A stretch of DNA of 64,000 nucleotides from Mucor racemosus (taxonomy: Eukaryota > Mucoromycota > Mucoromycetes > Mucorales > Mucoraceae), in the NCBI GenBank assembly GCA_027405735.1, contig JAPEHQ010000012.1, positions 868,001 to 932,000 on the forward strand. The letters are read 5' to 3'. Shown piece after piece: positions 10,651 through 23,500 of the stretch. Below the pieces are notes generated by a model, which saw only the letters and a list, made by a program, of their open reading frames with translations, had not been told where the DNA came from and did not search any database. The translations under genes and the position numbers were made by a program. Position 1 is the first letter of the stretch, and the number at the start of each line of letters is the position of its first letter.

Positions 10651-12774
10651 TGCTGTGGAATCAACATTACGTTTTCTCACATATATATGTATTTGTACTG
10701 GTGGTCAATTTTAATAGAAACTTGTTTTCAAAAACAGTAACAATATCCATCCATTCAACATTGTCCCGGCTGCAGATTTTATTAAATAAAGCAAGGATGG
10801 TTACTATAGTAATTGTTTCATAAATTTGAATGATCCAGAAATGGGCAGCTTAAGATTGAAAAACCGCATTTAAAATAAAAATAAGTCGAGAAAATACTAA
10901 GGTATTGCAATGATGGTTATTAAGTAAAGTCCAAATTATTTTTTATTCTCTACCAGAATATTTAGGTTTTAGATTGCTGTAAAGACTTTTTTGTTTTTTT
11001 ATAAATTTTGTGAGAGCACTTTTTCTGTTATAGAGATCCACGAAGGGATGACTGGTATGCAAAGCTAAACCCATAGGATAGTACTCATTAGCGTCTATCT
11101 AACGAATTTTACCTCGTCAAAAAATATTGATTTTTCGTCGAGAAAATTGAGATTGAAGGATTGATTTTTGGTGATACAAAAAAGGATCTATTTTGGACGA
11201 GGATATACAAGGAAAAAATTTCGGTTTTACAAAAAAAAGATCAAAAAAATGTATATCCCCGCGAAAAATAGGGCTACAGCTACGTATAAATACTCATTCT
11301 GTAGATAAATTTGTAGTGCATAAGGTAAAAATGAAATATTTTAGGGTTGCACTTGAATAAAGGGTACTTTTTGATCAAAAATCGGTGAAATTTGACATTA
11401 AATTTACTAGAGATTTTATGAGAAAAACATTTTCAAAACCTACACAGATCGATTCATAATTAAAAACTAAACCTAAAACATTTAATACGCTAGTTCAACT
11501 TACTATGCATTTTTGTGAGTAATTAAACATACAAGGATTTTTTTTGGATTTTTTTGGATTTTTTTTCCATTTGAACACTTTTTTGAATTGAAGCTCAGTT
11601 TGGTATCACTTTTCCCTGCTTCTACCATCAACTAACAAAAGAAAAAGAATTGCAATTCAATAAATTAGCCATAGCGTTTTGTACAGAAATCGCCTGTAGG
11701 CTCGCTCTTCGTTGAGAGTAATACTCGTTGAGGCAAGTTTATTATTTTCACGGAATCAGACTCAATGCTAAAAAATCATTAACTCTTTCAATCTCCAAAA
11801 TCAATTTTACTTTTGGTACAGTAAGTGGTACAACATTACATTTGCGTTATAAGCTTTTGACTTATCAAAACGCGCGTTTCCGTTTTTGGTTTGATAGCTT
11901 ATTATACCCTCTCAGTATAATTCATTTCAACAAGTCTTAACATTTTTTATGATGCATATAATTATTCCGGGCAACTACAACTCAACAATTTTCGTCTACA
12001 AAAATGTGATAAAACAGTACAATATATAATAATTAGAAAACAAGAAAGAAAGATCAAGTGCAATTATAATGATGTATTTTAAGCAGAAAAATATATGGTC
12101 GAATGAATGCCAAATCCAATACACTTGTATAAGGATCTCAATTTAAAAAGACTGATGCAACCAGTATCATTACAATGAGAATTATCTAGTCAAGCTTTAT
12201 ATTTCTACAATCATATATAACTGAATATGTAAGCTGTGGCGTTAGTGTTTTCAATAGTTGGCCATGGTATATCATGGGTCACTTGCAGTTTGCATAAATT
12301 TAGCGTATTCCTGTAAATGAGTGAATTCAAAATATAACTTTATTCAGCAAAATTTGAAATGTGGTTGTACATGACAACAAAATGCAAAACAATCATGCTT
12401 GTCTTTGATAAATTAGATAATGCGTATACATACTCTGGTGAACTCCTTTTCTTTAAAAAGATGCATCAAGCAGGTATAGAATATGCCCATCTGCCTCATT
12501 ACATACACTCATGGTCGGATTTGCATATTTACAAGTATATAATGACCATAAAATTTACCACTGCAAAGATTGTTATTATATTGCATATTTATTTGTACAA
12601 AAAAAAATAAAAGATGCTGTATGTAGTACCAAACCACCAACGGTTTTTGTATATTATATGTAACATGTATATTTTGTTTAATGTATGTATAAATTATGAA
12701 TAGGTTGGGAAGAGGAGGGGGGTAGTAAGATTTTGAATAATATTAAATGATGAGGTGTGGGGTTATATAGAAGT
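10651..12774. other. Intergenic, with a weak dispersed repeat
   Basis: No gene recognised. The block 11440-11600 (containing acgctagttcaacttact and a run of ggatttttttt) is a diverged relative of 59150-59290 (acgctagtccaacttact). The remainder is unique AT-rich sequence, downstream of the dioxygenase gene. Confidence 0.4.
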
Positions 12775-13518
12775 TTATTTGTGTGAATTCAAATATCCAC
12801 ATTTCTTGCAGGTTCTCAATTCTTTACTTTCAGCAAATCTTTCAATCACTGGTTTCAACTGTGTTCCAAGATCCACGCAATGAAATGATTCTTGATATAC
12901 AATTTCCCTACAATCTTCTTTCTCACAATACCACCTTAAAGAATCTACAATTTCAAAAAACGGATTAGTCATTGAGATGTCCCCCCTCCCCTTCATCAGT
13001 GTTACACTGAGAATATATTAAATGAAAATCCCATAATTTTTATTTTTACCTGTATGATGGGGTAATCGCACTCTTTCGACAACAATCCCGATTGTTTCCT
13101 CGTAACGAACAGGATTATGAGGTGTATTGGCTAAAGTAAAAAATATGTTATCAGTATGAAAACACACAGTTTAGACGATAAAAACTTACGAGGAAGAAGA
13201 AACATGTCACCTTCTTCGACAATGATATCCCTAAATACACCATCATCCACTACCTTTATAGTCAAGTTACCCTTTACTTGATAAAACCATTCCTGTTTTA
13301 AATGTAAAATCTCAGCTTTATTGCGGGATATTCCATAATGATGTTGGTGATTTTACCTCGGTCTCATTGATGTGATAGTCTGTGCGTTTGTTAGGGCCAC
13401 CAACAATCATAATGATCGTATCCTGTCCTTTGAATAGTAAATAATTATTCACTGGTGGTTCAAGTTTATTTGCGTTTTCTTTGACCCATTTTGGAAAATT
13501 AATTGGTGGAGGAAGCAT
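12775..13518 (-). CDS. BNA1: 3-hydroxyanthranilate 3,4-dioxygenase
   Basis: Cupin-fold, non-haem iron enzyme that opens the ring of 3-hydroxyanthranilate, a late step of the kynurenine route from tryptophan to NAD. Four exons phase cleanly: 13357-13518, 13190-13292, 13050-13130, 12775-12944. The ATG at 13518 gives [11 protein letters not shown], the normal short N-terminus. Seen motifs: [16 protein letters not shown] with the metal-binding His and Glu, [24 protein letters not shown] carrying the second His, [17 protein letters not shown], and a C-terminal tail CEKEDC with TCKKCG, the Cys-rich site kept in fungal and bacterial forms. The length, about 170 residues, is usual. Downstream neighbour in a tandem pair with the DNA-PKcs gene, separated by about 1 kb. 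Confidence 0.95.
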
Positions 13519-14557
13519 CTTTTTTATGATTAAAAAAAGAAGGAAGAAAGAAACGAAAAAACTTGATAGATTATATACTTGATGGATATCTGTAACTAAC
13601 CAATCTGTGACTCGTCAACATGATAATGTTGATCTGATAATGGTGGAAGGCACTTTTTCGTGAGTTTAAGATAGGTGAATTGCACTTTATAGGGGCGCCA
13701 TGCAAACTGATTTTAGATGAGGCATCTGAAAAACCTGCTACTGCGAGAAGAGGGGGAAATATTTAACTCTCCGAGCTGTCTCTTCTATGTCCTGATGGTT
13801 AAAAATGTCATAAAACATCTATTAAATGTTTCATAGATATGCATTATCATCGAGGCTAATTATGTCCTTAATTAATGACATTTGTTGTGCATTGCAATGA
13901 CTCAAGTGGCTACATTGTAGTTGTGATATCCTCAAATATTCGTACCTGATTGCATGGGTTCAGCTGTCAAAACATTAAATTGGTTAGTTTAATTCAAAGT
14001 TCATGTGCCTCTTTGTAAACATTGAATATGCACGCCTAATGCTCCTTTTCATCATTTCACTAAAATAAATAAAAAAAAATCGAAAATGCGAGATTTGTAA
14101 ATTTAATGCATTTTTTTAAGGAAAAGTTCCCATTTAATAAATAAAAGTTATAAATAAAAAATATCATGCAATAGAACAACATCTGGTGCTTATTTTATAC
14201 CAGCAGTTATTAGAGCAAATTTTACTGATTAGCGACAGAAAAAACCCTTTAAAGATAAGCACTATGGTCAACCACAATATTGGATGGGATACTTTTTTCT
14301 ATAAAAAATGCATGTGAGACACGCACATATTACAGTATCCATGTACCCCAGATACTTATTATATTAATAAACATGTTACTAATCTCAGTGACTAATTACA
14401 AACAATAGGATTTTTGATACCAAACTGCCCAAATGATAATCGATTAATTTGATTAAACGGGTAAATTGATTGCCTTAATAGATACCATAAATAAACTTTT
14501 ACCCATGAATTTAGCCATAAACATGAAAAGGCAAATTTTATTTATACAGATATTAAT
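13519..14557. other. Spacer between DNA-PKcs 3' end and dioxygenase 5' end
   Basis: Both neighbours are on the minus strand, so this holds the DNA-PKcs terminator and the dioxygenase promoter. No coding sequence, RNA gene or known repeat was recognised. Confidence 0.5.
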
Positions 14558-17500
14558 CTAAAGGTATGGCGCCCATCCTTCATAGCCTACACCCAATACA
14601 CGAGGATCAGTTGCTTGATTTATCAAACAACGAATCTGTTCATTGGTATCCTTGCATACCTCTCCTACGTCCGCTCTCAAATCTACACCTGGCTTTCCTC
14701 TGGCAATTGCCTTAATATCACCGAAAAACCTTTTACTGCGGTGTCCATTCCCTAATTCTGTGATGGTGATGTCTAATAAATGTAAAAATTAGTCATTTTA
14801 GCATAGTTTTAGATGATATCTAATCAAGTGACATACATGCAGGATTTCCCTTATTCAATTTACGTCGCACGATATTTATTTTACTATGAGGGTACCAAGC
14901 AATCTCTTCATTAATAGAGGTGGATTTATCAGCAGAAGTAGAAGCAGATGCACTACTTTGCTTTTCTTCATCTTGTTCTTAATTGTAATCAGTAAAATAA
15001 ATGATATTATTGTAATCAGTTTAATTACATACTTTGTACTTTTGTTTGTCTTTTTGCAGCTTGCTTCCATTCTAGATGTGGTTCCTTGACAAACACAGTC
15101 AACATATTCAAGAGCAATTCCTTTTCTGCTTGTATAGCTTGATATTGTAATAGTGTTAGACATCCATATGCATAGATGCTCACATGTAGTAGAAAATAAA
15201 AAACTTACCACTCATTATTTGTGTCATAGCATCCTCCAATATGCCAGATATCCCTAACGGTTCTAACACGGTAACTAATTGTCGAGTAAGACGAAACGGA
15301 ACAATTTCCGGGATCGCCAATGATTCCGATGCAACACCAAAAGCATAGCCGAAATCAATCGGTATGAGACGACCACTAAAATTTACAAGATGTGTTTGTG
15401 TTTAATTGCATTTGTAACAAAGAAATATCTGTATACCTTTTCAAATCAACCAAGAAATTATCCATATGTCTGTCACCTATACCGAGTATATAGCCAAAAA
15501 TGCAGATACAAGCTAAACTATAAGCAAATTCTTTGCGAGAAAACAAAAAAGCTTCAGGTGACGATGCCAACTTGAACAAGAAATCTCGAACTATTGTAGC
15601 AGGAATAGCTCCCTCGGCTTCTTTAAATCTAGCAATTGTGGTCTCTCTTGATTGAGGGAAAGCAGCATAATACCTGTCAGCAATAGTTTTGGCAGTTCTG
15701 TTGTTTGAACTGATCCATCTACTATATTTACGTTTAGGAGCATCCAATTGAGCCGGAGTAGCCTGCTCTTCCATGCAGGCCTTTAAGGGCTTTGTATTGC
15801 TAACCCATTCGATTATACCAGAACTTGCTGACATTGGTATGACTTTGTAGGTCCCAACTTGTATATTTTGACTAGAGCAAAATTTACGCTTTCTAATGGC
15901 ATCATTCATGACAGTAAAAGCCTGTTCCACTCGTTCATCTAATCTTAAATCCTCTCCACCCTTGACCAAAAAGTAATATTCTTTCTCATCTGTACCATAT
16001 ATCTTAATGCGCTTAGGTCTTCTCATAGAAGTCATGACCAAAAGATTAGAGTCAATAGAGGCTACTTTGGCGTGCAACTCGGGGTGAGGCTTTGTTAATC
16101 CATCATACTGACCTGGAATCTCTAATTCCTCTTCATGCTCTATACTTTTGAAGGAATTAAGCCATGGAGAATATGATTTCAGCTGCTTTTCTTCTTCTGA
16201 TTTGGATTTGGTTGCAAGATTTTCCCTGATGAATTTATCGAGTTCAGCGAAATTTTTAGCGGTAAGTTTAGGAATCTTGCTACCATTTTCACCAAATGTT
16301 CTGATAAAATGATTGGCAAATTTCGCTGCTTGCGTCTTTGGTATGGTACCTAATCGTTCACTGTAATTGTTTAAAACAAGCTGATAAAATTCGTTATACT
16401 TTGCTGTAATATATGATTGAGGAACATCTTTGCCGATCAAATCACTCTATATTTGTTTTGTTTTTTCAGTTTATAAAGATGTTAAATGACATTCTGAAAG
16501 GGTTCCTTACCTTAATAAAATTGATAAACTCTTTGACAATGTGATATGGATCAGTTAAACGTTTCAATTCATTAGAGAATTCTTTCAGGATGGGAGATCG
16601 AATCAAGTGTATAATCTTCTCAATGGCATCGCAATTCTCTTTAGGTAGTGAATTTTTTCTTAACTCGTAAATATCACAAGAAATTTGCATAGGATAATAT
16701 AAAGCATTTGGATATGTTTCAGCTAGTCTTTGCAAAGCGGGTAAGATAAAAGAAGCAATGGGGCCATTCATAGAAGAAACTAATTGAGGGATCCATCTGA
16801 TGTATTTCCAAATAGCATTGAAATTCATAGACTATTGATTCAAATAAGTTTCGTATACAATATACTATTAAAGATTACAAACTTACACATTCTTTGAATA
16901 TTTCCCCAGTTTCAGGATACTGTTCAACCAAATCAAGTAAGCGAGGAAAGTAATTTGCAGCTTCTTGATGTCCAAGATCCATAGCTTCAAAGTAATGTTT
17001 GATAACAATTCCTGCGTATTTAACAGGATCAATTGTTGGCTTGAGTGTAACAGTATCATCTTTCAAAAGATGCAAAGACTCATCACAATATCTACCAAAT
17101 TTCCATAAATATTCAGCTCTTTGAGAAGCCTAAAATCATAAGGTTAAAAATGCTATCAATTCATGAGTTAAATGCCCTTGTATCTTACTTGCTCATCTAA
17201 TATACGCTCTGCTTCTACCAATGTATTGAATCCTGATTCTTGTAAATAGTTGACAAATCTATTTGCATTGTGAACTAGACCATCAAGATCTCTATTAGCA
17301 ATCAAGTTGGATAAAGCAGGTTTGGGTTTTTTTAATGCTTCTTCGAGTATTGTTGGCTCATCAATATATTGTTGCTTCAATACATCAAATGATTCTGCAA
17401 TCACAAGCTTTTGTTCATATATTTGCTGATTATTTATCGTTGTTGGTATCTTGATGTCTAATGATTTAACGAATAACCTTTCAAATTGATTACCCTTGGC

Positions 17501-20500
17501 TTGAATTGATTTTCCTTGGAAACCTAATTGCAAGTATCTGATCAATGAGAGATCTTTTATATATCTGCCATTGTCGTCGTAGTGTTTTCTGATTTGAGGC
17601 AATATACTAAGGTTTTTTTGCTTCAGAGCCGTGTCTTCTGTTACGCTTACAAACTGATTTTTGGCTTTATCCAATTCAGCGATTACTATAATAAATGAGT
17701 ATATCAATAGTCTGTAATAGCAGTATTAGAATTCACTTACATGAGCTATCATTTATTTGGCTTCTTTTCAAATCCTCTATATATTGCAATCTTGACCAAA
17801 GCACTTCATCCCAAATATCCATACGATCATTTTGACTATCAGGATTTCTCAAGACAAGACCCTTGATAAATGTTGCAACATCTTGACGAACAAAATTCTT
17901 GTCTTCAATCTTTTTATGAAGCCCAAGGTAGTCTTCTGTCTCTACAGTCTAAATACAAGAAACTAAAATTAGTCGGTCAAACATTATTTTATCATTCAAC
18001 AAGGCTTACTCTTTGAAGTTGTGAAAGTCTGTTCAAACGACTAGTATGTGCTAATGGATGTAATGCTGTCCAAGAAGAAAGCAAAGCATCATAAGATCTT
18101 CCAATAAACAATCTACCAAGATTATATTCATTACGAAGCATCTCTACTATGGACCAATCTACATTTCAAAGTGCAATCAGAAAACTACATTTTCAATGCA
18201 TATTTCATATTATATTCATACCACAAGCAAATCTGTTTAAAAGCTTCTCTTTATGAGCAGGATTCTTGTACGCATTATCCAAAAATTCAAAAATAGGATT
18301 TACTTCGTTTGGCTTCCATGCCCTATTTTCAGCGTCCCATGTTTTTAACTGTCTGTCAATAGCACCTGCTTTCAAGCCTGCAGCCTTCAATGCCTTCTTC
18401 TCTTTATCACGACCCTCATTAAATTTTTCCCATTCTTCACCGGTCATAATTCTCTCATCTCCAGCCTTGGAATAACTACGAATAAAGTATTCTAAATACG
18501 GATCCTCTTTCTCACTCCATAATAAATTCCATTGATCTTTTGTAGCATCCCTGGTATCGGAACCAATACGGTCCCATTGACCTAATTGGGTTCGACAAAA
18601 CAACATCTGCTCCTGCCAAAGATTATACTCTGTATCATCAGCACCTGCTCCTGATGTTTCCAATGCTTTATCATAATGATTAAAAGCAAGAGCAAAATTA
18701 CCACTGATTTGATATTTCAAAGCTTCCTTAACCAAGGTATTATCTGCAACATTTTTCAAATACACATTCTCAAAAATCTCCAATTCATCAATGTGCTGAT
18801 ATAAGAGTGAGAGATGGATCCATTTCTCTTGGGTAGGGGTAAGCTTGCTAGTTTTCTTTGTTGGTCGTTCTTCAGAATCGCCAAACATCAACTGATTTTC
18901 CAAAATTGCAATGCCAATGTGATGATTATCACTTTTGCTGCTAGCAGTTTTAACAAGCAATGCTGGAATGGAAGCACCAAGATCAAATATAATTCTCAAA
19001 AATGATCCTATAGTTGGAGTAAAGTAAAGTTCACTTAGGGTCAAGTTGACACTGATCATGCTGACCAATTCAGTTTTATATTCCTCGTAATCTTGCTCAG
19101 CAACAGACTCCTTCATTTCATTCACGATACTAACAGTAAGGCTACTATACAAGAGTCGAGAAATATTGTAATCCGCTGTTGCCAGAACCTCTAAAGGAAG
19201 CAGCAGATCTTTGTGGCTAATCTGTACATCAGGGATTTCTCCTTCTCTGTATGATCGAGTCAATGAAACCTTCTTCTCGTTTGCTTCATCTTTGGAATTA
19301 GTCAGAGTCTCTATAGTCTTTCTCAATTGTTCATTACGATTAGCATGAAAACGACGAACAGCAGCATCAGAAGAACCAACAAATCGTCGCTTGTAGTATG
19401 GGCTTTCCTTCTTGACAATCTTCTTCTTTTTCTTTGGTTGAGTGTCAGAGTCATCATCCAAATCACCTTCATCATATTGTAAAACATTGCCTTGACTAGC
19501 AGGATTAAATGTAGAAACTAAAGATTGACTATTTCCAGCTGTATTGGTAAATTCAATAAGACTTTGTGTTCTTCTCAATTGGAATTCAATATCATCCATA
19601 TCCATATTTTTCTAAAAAGATTGTTAGTAATTTAAAACAGCAAGTGTCAATCTATATACATACTATCTTGGATTGCGAATCTACAAACAGGGGCTGCATT
19701 GATGAGGAACTATGCCATGCTGTATTGATATCTCTGTAATGTGCATCAAATTTAGCACCAGTTAATGGATTTTGGAAAATGGGCTCATTAAAATCATATG
19801 TCTTTTTAGTGTTCTCCAGAATCATCCTTGTCGCATATAATAAATATATATCTTCAGTTTCGCTGACATACATCTCGCCTGTGATCTTTAATAACGTAGA
19901 TCGAATGTTTTCATCGATTTTGAGATCTTGGGTGATAAAGTTAAAAATATCCAAAGCAATAGATTGATCCTTGTCAATAAGACCTCTAAAGAGTTGAGCC
20001 TTCGCCTTCATCTTGGCCTTGTCCTTAAATTTGATGCTAGAATAAGTTTTCTTTACAAAAGAATAATACAAGGACTATATCATCAAATGATTAGTATTTA
20101 ATCAATTGTAAATATCTTTTGATCAACTTACTCGACATTCTGTATTGCGATGTTCAGGGAAAACGTTAACAATGATATCAAATATAGAACCCACGGAATC
20201 TCCATTCATTGATTCAAACATAGTATTGGATATTTTCAGGGCAGCAGTTTGAAGTTGTTCATCTTTACTTGTAAACATTCTATGGAGACCAGCCTTCCTC
20301 AAAGTCGTATAGATAATCTCATCATGATTATAACAAGCATTGATAAAATTGACACCAAGGATTTTTTCTTCTTGTGTTGCGAAATATAAACGAAGAGCTA
20401 CATTATTTACTATAGATTGACCCAATTCCAAATCATGTAAATACATTCGGTTGATACATCGGAAATAATTTAACAAGGTTATGTTTTTACTGTTTGCGAG

Positions 20501-23500
20501 TTTATTAAACTATAATACATGTCGATTAGTTGATCGTAAAAGTAACTTGAGAGTGTAATAATACCTTGTCCCTGAATGTTTCTCGCATATCGGCATAACA
20601 TCTACTATTCCTTTCTTTCAAGAACTTCAATGACCATCCCATCAGCTATAATCGCATATAAATTTAGAACCAATTTTTTAACAAATAGATGTTTATGGTA
20701 TTCTTACCTCTGCTGCGTTGGTACGAAGTTCTACACTGCTTCTCTTGCCTCCACTCTCTAAATTTGAAGCCAAATCCATAAAAAATTTGTCTTCTGGAAG
20801 ACCATCCAAGTTATTCTCGCTATTATCGTAAACATAGACACCATTACTAAAGACAATACCCACCAACTGCAAACCAATAGTGTTTTTAGAAGCCTCTCTT
20901 TCAGGATGATGGAATTGATTATAGATGGTTCTCTATTTTACATTTGATTAGTATATGAAAAAGTCCTTGACCTAACCCTAAACCCAACCCTCATCACTTT
21001 AACTTACAGTAGGTACAGCACACAACTTTCCCCAATTCTCATAAATTCCTTTGATAATTTGAATGTTACTTCGCAACACAGCATGATTGTCATGGTATGC
21101 ATGTTCCATCAAGTAATTCAAGAAGTTATACAAAATCCTTTTAGAGGAAGAAGATTCAGCTTGTGGCAATGTTGTAGTACGACCCCAAATAATCAAAATA
21201 ATGCAAATATCTTGAACCAAATAATTGATGTATTCACCAAATTGGTTGCCCTTTACAACAAATTTTAACAATGGGAGGATCCAATCTGTTGCGTACTTTT
21301 CAAAAGCTTCTGGGTAATTGGTAATAAGCTTGGCAATGTACATTTGGGCCTTGTAATTGTTGTTATTCTCGTATTTTGTAAAGGCTTGATTCAAGCTAAG
21401 CATCCATTCAGGCATCTTTGTAGGGTTTTCGCCAGGAGGACAAATGTTACAATGAAGTCGCTTGATAAGTTCAGTAAACGTAAACATAAATGTGTTTTCA
21501 TTTAATACATCTACTTCAAATTCGTCACTTTCTGCTTCTTCAATGACTTCTGAGTCTTCATCTTCCATAATAACATCTTCATCTCTTTTAGTGCTACCCT
21601 GGACAGCAGATGAGCTCTGACCTTCAGTATCACCAGCTTTTTGGTTCTCTTCCAAGACAACCTCAGAAAAAGTAGATTGCGATAAACTAGATTATAAGAG
21701 TAAGATGTATAATCTATTGTAAATATTGCTTATAAAACTTACCTGCTACCCATGATATCAATAGAGTCCATATAATAAAGCTTGGACCCATCGCTCTTGG
21801 ATCTACCACTCGAGATTGAACGCGTTTCAAGTCTTTTCTTTACCAAAGGTTGAGATAATTGAATTTCAAGATATATTTGTTGTGCTGGATCAACAAGTTC
21901 TGTCCAAATATACTTTCCAGACTTGATCTCTTTCCTGAAAAAGCTGTTGTACAATTGCACCTTATTTGACAGTTGTAAAGTATATGTAGCAAAAGCGTTG
22001 AAAGCTTCACGATTACAAGCGAGTACAGCATCTCTTCTTTCTGGAGCCAATGTTGCCAAATTATGATTTGTTTCAAGAATCAAATTCTTATAAGCTCTCA
22101 AAATATGGGTATTGACAGGCTTTTTATCCTTATTGGCATCGCATTTTGTCCAGATATGGTCTAAAGAACCATTTGTATCAACAGCTTCTTTCGATATCCA
22201 TTTATAATATGCTTGCATAAAAAGAAGGCAGTTTGCCATCATATGTAAATCATCTGTTGATGCCATCTCTAATTCACCAATATTGCTAATATATCCTAGG
22301 ATATAACACAAGTTTCTTTCGAAATATGCAACCACATGGCTTTCATTGGCACTCTTGAGAAGCACAAGAAGCACATTAGCAATGTTATTTCTATGCTCAA
22401 TGTTGTAATCTGGATTCTTTAAAAATCTATTTTTCAATTGTCAAATAAGTTCAATATGTAATCAATTGTTCAACTTACTGCATAAGTGATTGTGTAATAT
22501 CCAAGAAACTCTTGAGACCCAATCCAAGTGAGAATTTCTCAATGCTGCTCTCAATAACGTCTTCATGAACATGATGTTTTTCTTGTACAAATGTAACCTT
22601 GAGAAGATCAAACAATGCTACAGACTTGAATGTGACCATAGGAACCAAGAGCTTGTCTAAGGTACTAATAATCATATTATATCTATCATAAAAAGTGAGT
22701 ATTTTTGAAAAAAAATTGATATATGAATGCATAATATATCAATAGCGTATAGAACACATCTTAAACAGCCCAATACCGTCAAGAACGATAATGTTTATAA
22801 CAAAACCGGCCCTAAAGAATTATTTTAAAGACGATGACTTACGAAATGGTGCCTTCTTTGATATATTGTTTGCCTTGGACTGCAGGGAGCTTATCAATAT
22901 AATTCTTTTGTAATTCATTGGTAACCTAAAACAAATAATGAGTTACATGTAAATGGCATTTGTTATTACAAACACTTACTAATTTAACATGATCTTCATC
23001 TAAACAAATGAAAATAGGAAGCAAATCAAGGGCATTAAGACGAACACTAAAACTCTCTGCTCCCAAGAAATCAATAAATACATTCCATAAGAGATTAAAA
23101 ATGGGCTTTCCTTTAGATCTTGCCATGATTGCAGGATCAGCACCAAATAATCTCTTGAAACAGGCAATGACTTCAAGTTTCTGTTGATCTGTTTTTCCCC
23201 AATGAATTACACTATTGCAAAAGAAAAAAGTCAATTTTGAATGCTAAAAAAAAGAAATGCATCCGAGCTTACATTGCTTGTAATAAACTCTCGTCTTTGA
23301 TAAGCTTAAATAGAATCAGTTAATATCCTTGCCTATAGATTTATATTAATTTTAGCTTACAAAATCTGTCAAATTCCACACTAATTTTCTTTGATCAAGT
23401 CTATTAGCCTCGAGATATTCAAATAAAGCCATAATATAACCATGGATAGTCCTGTACGTATCCTCTTCTGGATCAGTTGCAAAGGTCAAGTACTCCTTGA

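Noticed and set aside
12359..12610. An 83-codon frame starting MWLYMTTKC
   Set aside because: AT-driven composition, no recognisable domain, no splice context; most likely chance.
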